Assembly (NCBI RefSeq): GCF_030272615.1
Contig: NC_081405.1
Span: 312,832,235-312,896,234, forward strand
Direction of reading: 5' to 3'
Origin: Cryptomeria japonica
Taxonomy: Eukaryota; Streptophyta; Pinopsida; Cupressales; Cupressaceae
Length of the DNA: 64,000 bases
Position numbers and translations under genes: made by a program. Shown in pieces: positions 58,680-64,000 of the stretch. Every line of letters starts with the position of its first letter. Position 1 is the stretch's first letter. The notes beneath the pieces were generated by a model. The model made no database searches. It saw nothing but the letters and a program-made list of their open reading frames with translations, and was not told where the DNA came from.

Positions 58680-58945
58680 GTATGTTCTTTAAATTTTTTT
58701 TTCAATTAAATAAATATCCAATATTAGGAGTTTTCAAGTATGTTATATTAAACTAAATATTTTTTAGATTTTATTAAACCTTATTTTTTGGATGCATAAT
58801 TTGTTAAAGAAAAAATTGCATTGAAATGTTATTTACCTTTTATTTGTGGATTTATTTATGTAATTTTTTATTGAAAAACATTTTTTAATTGTTATGATCT
58901 ATGATTTATTTCTTATATATGATATATATGTGTTTGTTTGTTTAG
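58680..58945 (+). other. Candidate 5' leader intron of gene H
   Basis: GTATGT donor at 58680, AT-rich body, and a T/G-rich stretch ending 'tttag' at 58945, 36 bases before the ATG at 58982. Typical plant intron look, but unproven. Confidence 0.35.
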
Positions 58946-58981
58946 GTGTTCAATTGAAATTGAATCTGAATATTTTGTGCA

Positions 58982-59759
58982 ATGGGGAATAAGAGGATTA
59001 GATCAAGGTTATATGATTGAAAAAGGGATGAAAAGAAGAAAGGTCATATAGAATGTAGTCAACAACAATCTGTTGATGCTCAAGATCAACCTATTAATGT
59101 TCAAGGAATGACAACTCAGGTACAAGATCAAATTGGTACATCGTCAAGTTCAAAATTGTTCTTAGGTATGAAAAATTTGATGAAAATGGATGAAGATAGT
59201 ATTTTCAATGAAATTCCTTCTAAAGATATGGTACCTGAAAGCACAATAAAATTGCATTGAAATAAAATGTGGAATGATTATTTTGAAAATAAGTCTATTA
59301 TTGGAAGGGCACAATTATTTGCTAAGTTATTTAGGAAAATAGAAATGACCCCTGTTTTGGAGTTGTTGGGTGTTGATAATAAGAAAATCTCACATGATAC
59401 ATCAGTAAAAGATACTATAATTGAAAATTTTCAAGAAGCATTGAAATGTATTGACAACACAAGTCGAGGTGTTGAATTAAGTGCCGCATGTAGAGCATTG
59501 ATGACTATAATTTCTAGTAAGATATTGTCTCTAAAAAAATAAGCTCACATAATTTCTCAATTAGTGTAGGTATCTAGAATAATTGTTCAAAGATATATTA
59601 GGAAGAGAAATATGTTGGATGAAAACATTGAAAAAAATTGGGTAAATATCTATAGGGTTCCTCGAAAAGACATAATTTTTGAAGATATAGAAAAATAGTT
59701 CATTGATTATTGGACCAACCTCTCTCATGTTTCTTCCAATAGAAGGGACACTATATTGA
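58982..59759 (+). pseudogene. Gene H, N-terminal part: transposase-like family
   Basis: ATG 58982 ('MGNKRIRSRLYD') then one frame with stops. Readable parts: 'GRAQLFAKLFRKIEM', 'CRALMTIISSKI', 'NWVNIYRVPRKDIIFEDIE' and, at the break, 'SSNRRDTIL'. The piece at 62384 begins with the same 'RRDTIL' and goes on with the protein, so this was one gene. The text resembles, from memory, a family of long uncharacterised proteins found in mosses, lycophytes, conifers and animals, thought to be of transposon origin. I cannot name it more closely. Confidence 0.6.
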
Positions 59760-59760
59760 G

Positions 59761-61227
59761 GATGACTTTAAGAAAGACTTTGTCTTTGTTTCATTTCAAA
59801 AGATTCCTAGATCAGAGAACAGAGCAGCAAATGCTATGGATACATTGGCATCTATACCACAACTACAAGAAACATAGTTTCACTATAAGTTCTTGGTGGA
59901 AGAGCTTCGCTATCCTGGTTATGATTCCCCTAATTCCCAAATGGTCTATTCTATCATTGGGCATGACTCATCTTGCTATAACTATACCTACTCCTACTTA
60001 TGTGACCAAATCATCCCTGATAACCTTACTCGCAATGCAAACAGAAACCTGATCCGTAATGCTTCATAGTATGTCATCGTTACTAACCATCTATATAGGC
60101 GAGGTTTAGATAGTACTTTTCTTATGTGTCTATAACTTGAAGAGGATCAACATGTGTTATCTAAAGTCCTTGAAGGTAATTGTGGATCTCACTCAAATAG
60201 TCTAACTCTAGCTCAGAAACTGCTAAGAGTTGGCTACTATTGGCCAAATATGGAAAAAGATGTTATAAAATTTGCTAAAACTTGTCAGAAATGCCAGCTG
60301 CATGAAAATCTCATACATGCTCTAGCAAGGGAGCTCATACCTTTTATCACACATTGGCCTTTTCAACAATGGGCGTTTGACCTCATTGGCCAAATTTATC
60401 CATCATCATCTAATGGACATAATTTTATCATAACTGCCACCAAATATTTCACTAAGTGGGTTGAAGCGGTTCTGCTAATATAAGCAACTGATAAACAAGT
60501 GGCTATGTTGATTCTTAAATACATCTTCTACAGGAATGGGATCCCCTCCTCAATTGTAACTGACAATGGGGGGCATTTCAAGAACAAGGATATAGATAAG
60601 CTCTATGACAAGTTCAAAATCAAACAACATTGATCTTCCATATACTACCCTCAAGGTAATAGATAGGCTGGAGCATCTAACAAAACTCTGCTGACCATCC
60701 TGCATAGAACAAACAACAAATATGGAAAGGATTGGCATTTGGAGCTCAATCTAGTGCTATGGGCTTATAGAACAAGCATCAAAACACCTCTTGAGGCTAC
60801 ACCTTTTGTTTTGGTGTTTGGGGCTAAAGCAATCTTACCTATTGAGGTTGAAATTCCTTCTTTGAGAGTTTCTTTGCAAGGTCTTATCATTGATGAAGAC
60901 CACAAAATATCTAGATTTCAAGAACTTGAGTTGCTGGATGAATGTCGGCAAGTGGCGTTCAATCATCTAAGAGCTTACTAGAAGAGAATGTCTAGAGGCT
61001 ATAACAAGAAAGTTTGACATAGAGAATTTCAAGTTGGTGACCTTGTTTTGAGAGAGAATCCTAAAAATCAACATTGGGAACAAAAAGGGAAGTTTGAACC
61101 CAACTAGCTGGGTCCCTACATTGTTACCGTAGTCTTTAGCTCTAGCACTTACCAACTTTCAACACCGAAAGGAGAAAAGATTCATGAATCGATCAAAACA
61201 ATCCACTTGAAGAAATTCTACACTTAG
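59761..61227 (+). pseudogene. Gypsy integrase fragment (Tat-like)
   Basis: One plus-strand frame from 'DDFKKDFVFVSF' (end of the RNase H region) through 'HHCC' zinc motifs ('GNCGSHSNS', 'YYWPNMEKD', 'CQKCQLHEN'), core 'QWAFDLIGQI', 'TATKYFTKWVEA', 'IVTDNGGHF', then 'LWAYRTSIKTPLEATPF' and the end 'IHLKKFYT' at 61227. About eight stops but no frameshift over 1.46 kb. Same lineage as gypsy F, and the catalytic D in 'TDNG' is kept here. A-rich DNA follows the stop, as in F. Confidence 0.9.
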
Positions 61228-61875
61228 CATTCTCTGCTCCAGCAACCTATTTAGCTAAAATATCATGAAAAAAATCCTTAAAAATCATAAAAAGTCCTAA
61301 AAAAAAGAAGTATGGAATGACGGTATAATCAAGGAAAGAAGGTGAAAACCTAGTAAACAGGTGCCTCTTGTACTAAAGGACTCCATCTATCAATGCAAAG
61401 CTAGCATTTCTTTCTTTATTTCCCGTTTTTCTACATGTTTTCTTTAGTGTGTACATATCCTTCAATCACTTTTGTGACACCTTGGTTCTTCTTGGAACCC
61501 TCATGGCTTGAAACCGATCAATGTCTTAGTCTTAGGGAAATCAACTGATCAATCTAAATGTCCTAAGCAATTTAACCAAGTCATCTTTATGTCAGTAGTA
61601 TTGGGTCATCCAATTCGAGTCAGTTACCTGTCTCCTAACCACTGTAGGGTTTTGCCACTGACATCTCATTAAACACACAAAGCAAGAACAATGAAAACAA
61701 TCACTAAAACTATTTGAGATATGATTGAAATTCTCTTTGTATGATATCTTTTAAATTGTTTTTCATTTATTGTTCCTTCTGAGTAACTCAAGGAAGTCTA
61801 TCTTGAGTAAGATGAGCAAGGACTAGGGGCATAATACTTTTCTTTGTTTTCTGCTTATAGGAATGATTTTGATGT
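61228..61875 (+). other. Gypsy 3' non-coding sequence
   Basis: A-rich directly after the integrase stop, then about 600 bases without a frame. Consistent with the 3' region of the same gypsy copy; no LTR of it is present. Confidence 0.6.
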
Positions 61876-62383
61876 GATGATATGATGAATACATAAGGAT
61901 CCAGACAACTACTAAGAGAGGGGGTGAATCAGTAGATAGAAAACAAACTAAACTTTCACCAGACTCAAAACCCAACTCATAAATCAATCACTGAACTAAC
62001 TGGTTCAAACACTGTACTACAAACTACAACTACACTATCAAGTTTATCGGTTGACAAGTATACCAAAATAACAGTGTAACAGATCTGAAACTCATAAACC
62101 ATTTAACCAAAAATGAAATTACTTTACCAACATAAGTAATAGCACATTTTAGATAATTTCTGGTCATCTTAACATATCTAAGTGGCTTTACTAGTTAAAC
62201 AAATTAACCATATCAAAACATAACCACAAAAACCATTCACCACTTGACACAATGATTTTTGATGTGAAAAACCAAATGGGAAAAACCACGGTGGGGATGA
62301 ATACCCACAAGTATTCTGAACTGTTCTGAAGTTTACCCTGTTAGGAGCCAAGCCTTGTTAGAAGCTTTACAAAAATGTCATGT
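61876..62383 (-). repeat. Truncated copia-type LTR
   Basis: Opens 'tgatgatatgatgaatac' with a G-run and 'tgaatcagta', like the LTR of A, and keeps GTGGG (62291-62295) and CCCAC (62304-62308) with 'gggaaaaacc'. It is cut after 'ttaggagccaagccttgtta', so about the first third of an A-type LTR remains. Different subfamily from A. Confidence 0.75.
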
Positions 62384-63778
62384 TAGAAGGGACACTATAT
62401 TGATGATAGATGAAGATGGTACAAAAATTTCACATCCAAAACATTTTCTAGATACAACACAAAGTGAACTATTTCAAGCATTCAAGCAAGAATTTTTAGA
62501 TGTGAAGATTTTTCAAATGGTGTTTGAGAGATTGCATCCTTTCTTTGTATGCATAAATAAGGTACGTGAAACTTGTTGTTGTCTAAATCATGTTGAATTT
62601 CATCTACACTTGTAATCATATAAAAAAATCATGGCAACAATTAATCGAAATCTAGTCATTCCTACAAGTACAACACAATTTGTGAAATCTATTTATGTGA
62701 TAAATTAGAAGATTTAGATGAGTTCAAAATATAGTGTATAAAATGTGCATACATTGATTGTGGAGATTTGAATAAGTTTTTATTGCAAACTAAGAATATT
62801 GATATTACAATGCAAGTTATGTCGAAGATATTTGAACATGAGACATACCAAACTAAATCGGGAGCTGAATCCAAAAAATTGTGTTGAAAGATAGTGAATT
62901 GCCCTACATTGAGTTTATGACTAGATTTTACAGTATCATATATCCAGATATCCAACATTGTCATGGTGCAAGATGGCAACCTAAATAGTTTCATGAGTTA
63001 AAGAATTGTTTTCCACTAGGTTGTATTATTTCAATTGTAGATTTCTCTGAGAACTATGCATTCAATCCTCACATAGAAATTCAAAGTCAATATTATCATT
63101 CTAAGAAAGTTGCAATATTTGTACAAGTTTTCTATAGACATGCACAATTTTAGGTGGATGGTATAGAGAGTATTGAAAATGAATGCATTAACATCAAGGA
63201 GGTTCATTTCTATATCAGTGATGATACGTGTCATGATAGGAGCTATGTAGCACATTGTTTTGGAATGTTTTTTGAATATATAAGAGAACATGGGATAAAT
63301 TGTTCACAACACTGGATTTGGTCAAATGAATGTGTCGTTAAGTGTTCTTCTAAAATTGTTTTTAAATTTTCTTATGTGTTTTAAATTTTGAAACTAGATT
63401 TGATTTTAACACCAAGTACATATGTGTGTAACTATTCATGTGAGGACAATTTAAGTCTGCAAGAGATTTTAAGTGGATATCCTTAGAACATGCTCGACAT
63501 AGCATAAATTTTTTATGGAACATCTTTGAGAGTGAACATGGAAAAGAAGAGCATGATGGAGCAGGTGCATGTGTGAAGCGTGCACTTTGCCAACATGAAC
63601 TTCCAGGTACATTCTCTTTATTTACTTTAATTTTTAATTTATCTTTATATCAAGCAATTTAAGTATATATGGGCAAGCCCACTTTCCTAAAGAGATCTTT
63701 CTTGTGTACAGGTAACACCATATGAAATTCAAATGAAATTGTTGAATGGTGCAAAAGTCATTTTGGTAGTCATCATAC
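62384..63778 (+). pseudogene. Gene H, C-terminal part: transposase-like family
   Basis: Continues with 'MIDEDGTKISHPKHFLDTTQ', 'FERLHPFFVCINKVRETCCC', a spaced Cys region, 'IVDFSENYAF', 'HFYISDD', 'QHWIWSNEC' and 'EHGKEEHDGAGACVKRAL'. The conserved acidic residues in DFSENY, ISDD and HDGAGA could be a catalytic set, but 'SNEC' stands where the family has SDGC, as I recall it. Several stops and shifts. A GT at 63607 and AG at 63711 bound a possible intron, though the phase does not fit perfectly. The gene is cut at 63779 by an LTR. Confidence 0.6.
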
Positions 63779-64000
63779 TGTTGGAAACCAAGAACACTGA
63801 GAGTGGGGGTAAATCAATGTTCTACCGGAATAGAGAATTTTAACCTTATTAATACAACAACTTATCAATTGGTAAACATAAAAGCATATAACAATAAGAA
63901 ACAATGCAACCACAAAGATAAACACCATAATACCATAGATTTATACGTGGAAAACCTCAAAGAGGAAAAACCAGGATGGGATTCGAGACCCACAATATCT
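63779..64000 (-). repeat. B-type LTR, partial at window edge
   Basis: Starts 'tgttggaaaccaagaacact' and matches the first 220 bases of the B LTR in order: G-run, 'ttctacc', 'ttaaccttatt', 'ggaaaaacc', 'gacccacaatatc'. Five bases before it are catac. The rest lies outside the window. Confidence 0.85.

Larger units (their letters stand above)
59760..62383 (+). other. Patch insertion splitting gene H
   Basis: The 20 bases ending at 59759 recur exactly at 62384-62403. Between them lie the end of a gypsy pol gene with its 3' sequence and a truncated copia-type LTR, neither complete. A 20 bp duplication is too long for an LTR element, and there is no poly-A. Repair of a staggered break with filler DNA would explain it. 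Confidence 0.7.

Noticed and set aside
1-64000. tRNA or rRNA genes
   Set aside because: No cloverleaf or rRNA-like stretch was recognised. The 'tggtatcagagc' strings are primer binding sites, not tRNA genes.

Overview
The window is repeat-rich plant nuclear DNA, very probably from a large-genome gymnosperm such as a conifer. This is inferred from AT-rich spacers, long copia and Tat-type gypsy LTR elements nested in one another, an L1-type LINE, and no dense host genes. I see no intact host gene, no tRNA or rRNA gene and no CRISPR array. Almost every coding frame is broken, so this is old, inactive transposon sediment.

Layout, left to right. 1-3334: a LINE-like 3' end, AT-rich DNA and an unidentified coding remnant. 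3340-10826: a complete but decayed minus-strand copia element (A) with 1.55 kb LTRs and a perfect 5 bp target duplication (taatt). 11209-40501: a nest. Its outer shell is element B (minus strand, duplication ctaag on both sides). Inside B lies a segment G that encodes a divergent large protein. Inside G lies gypsy element F (17996-35539, minus strand), and inside the integrase of F lies element C (21699-29727, plus strand). 41124-47671: element E (plus strand). 47861-48500: a roughly 110 bp tandem repeat. 48748-57441: a long LINE (plus strand) with ORF1, ORF2 and an extra open frame of 191 codons near its 3' end. 58982-63778: a broken plus-strand gene H that resembles a widespread transposase-like family, split by a patch of gypsy and LTR sequence (59760-62383) between 20 bp direct repeats. 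From 63779 another B-type LTR runs off the window.

The most interesting content is elements B, C and E. They have copia-type LTR ends, an initiator-Met-like primer site and a polypurine tract, but no protease, integrase or reverse transcriptase. Each instead carries ORF1 (a coiled coil followed by CCHC zinc knuckles) and ORF2 (about 1,100 residues, with a conserved RVHxxFxWL...ITKE...P signature near residue 120 and coiled coils toward the C-terminus). G carries a distant ORF2-like protein. They look like a family of large non-autonomous elements with proteins of their own. They share with autonomous copia A the LTR end, a GTGGG/CCCAC hairpin motif and an inverted repeat bracketing the polypurine tract, so A-like elements are plausible drivers. 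All functional statements rest on motif reading by eye; no database search was possible.
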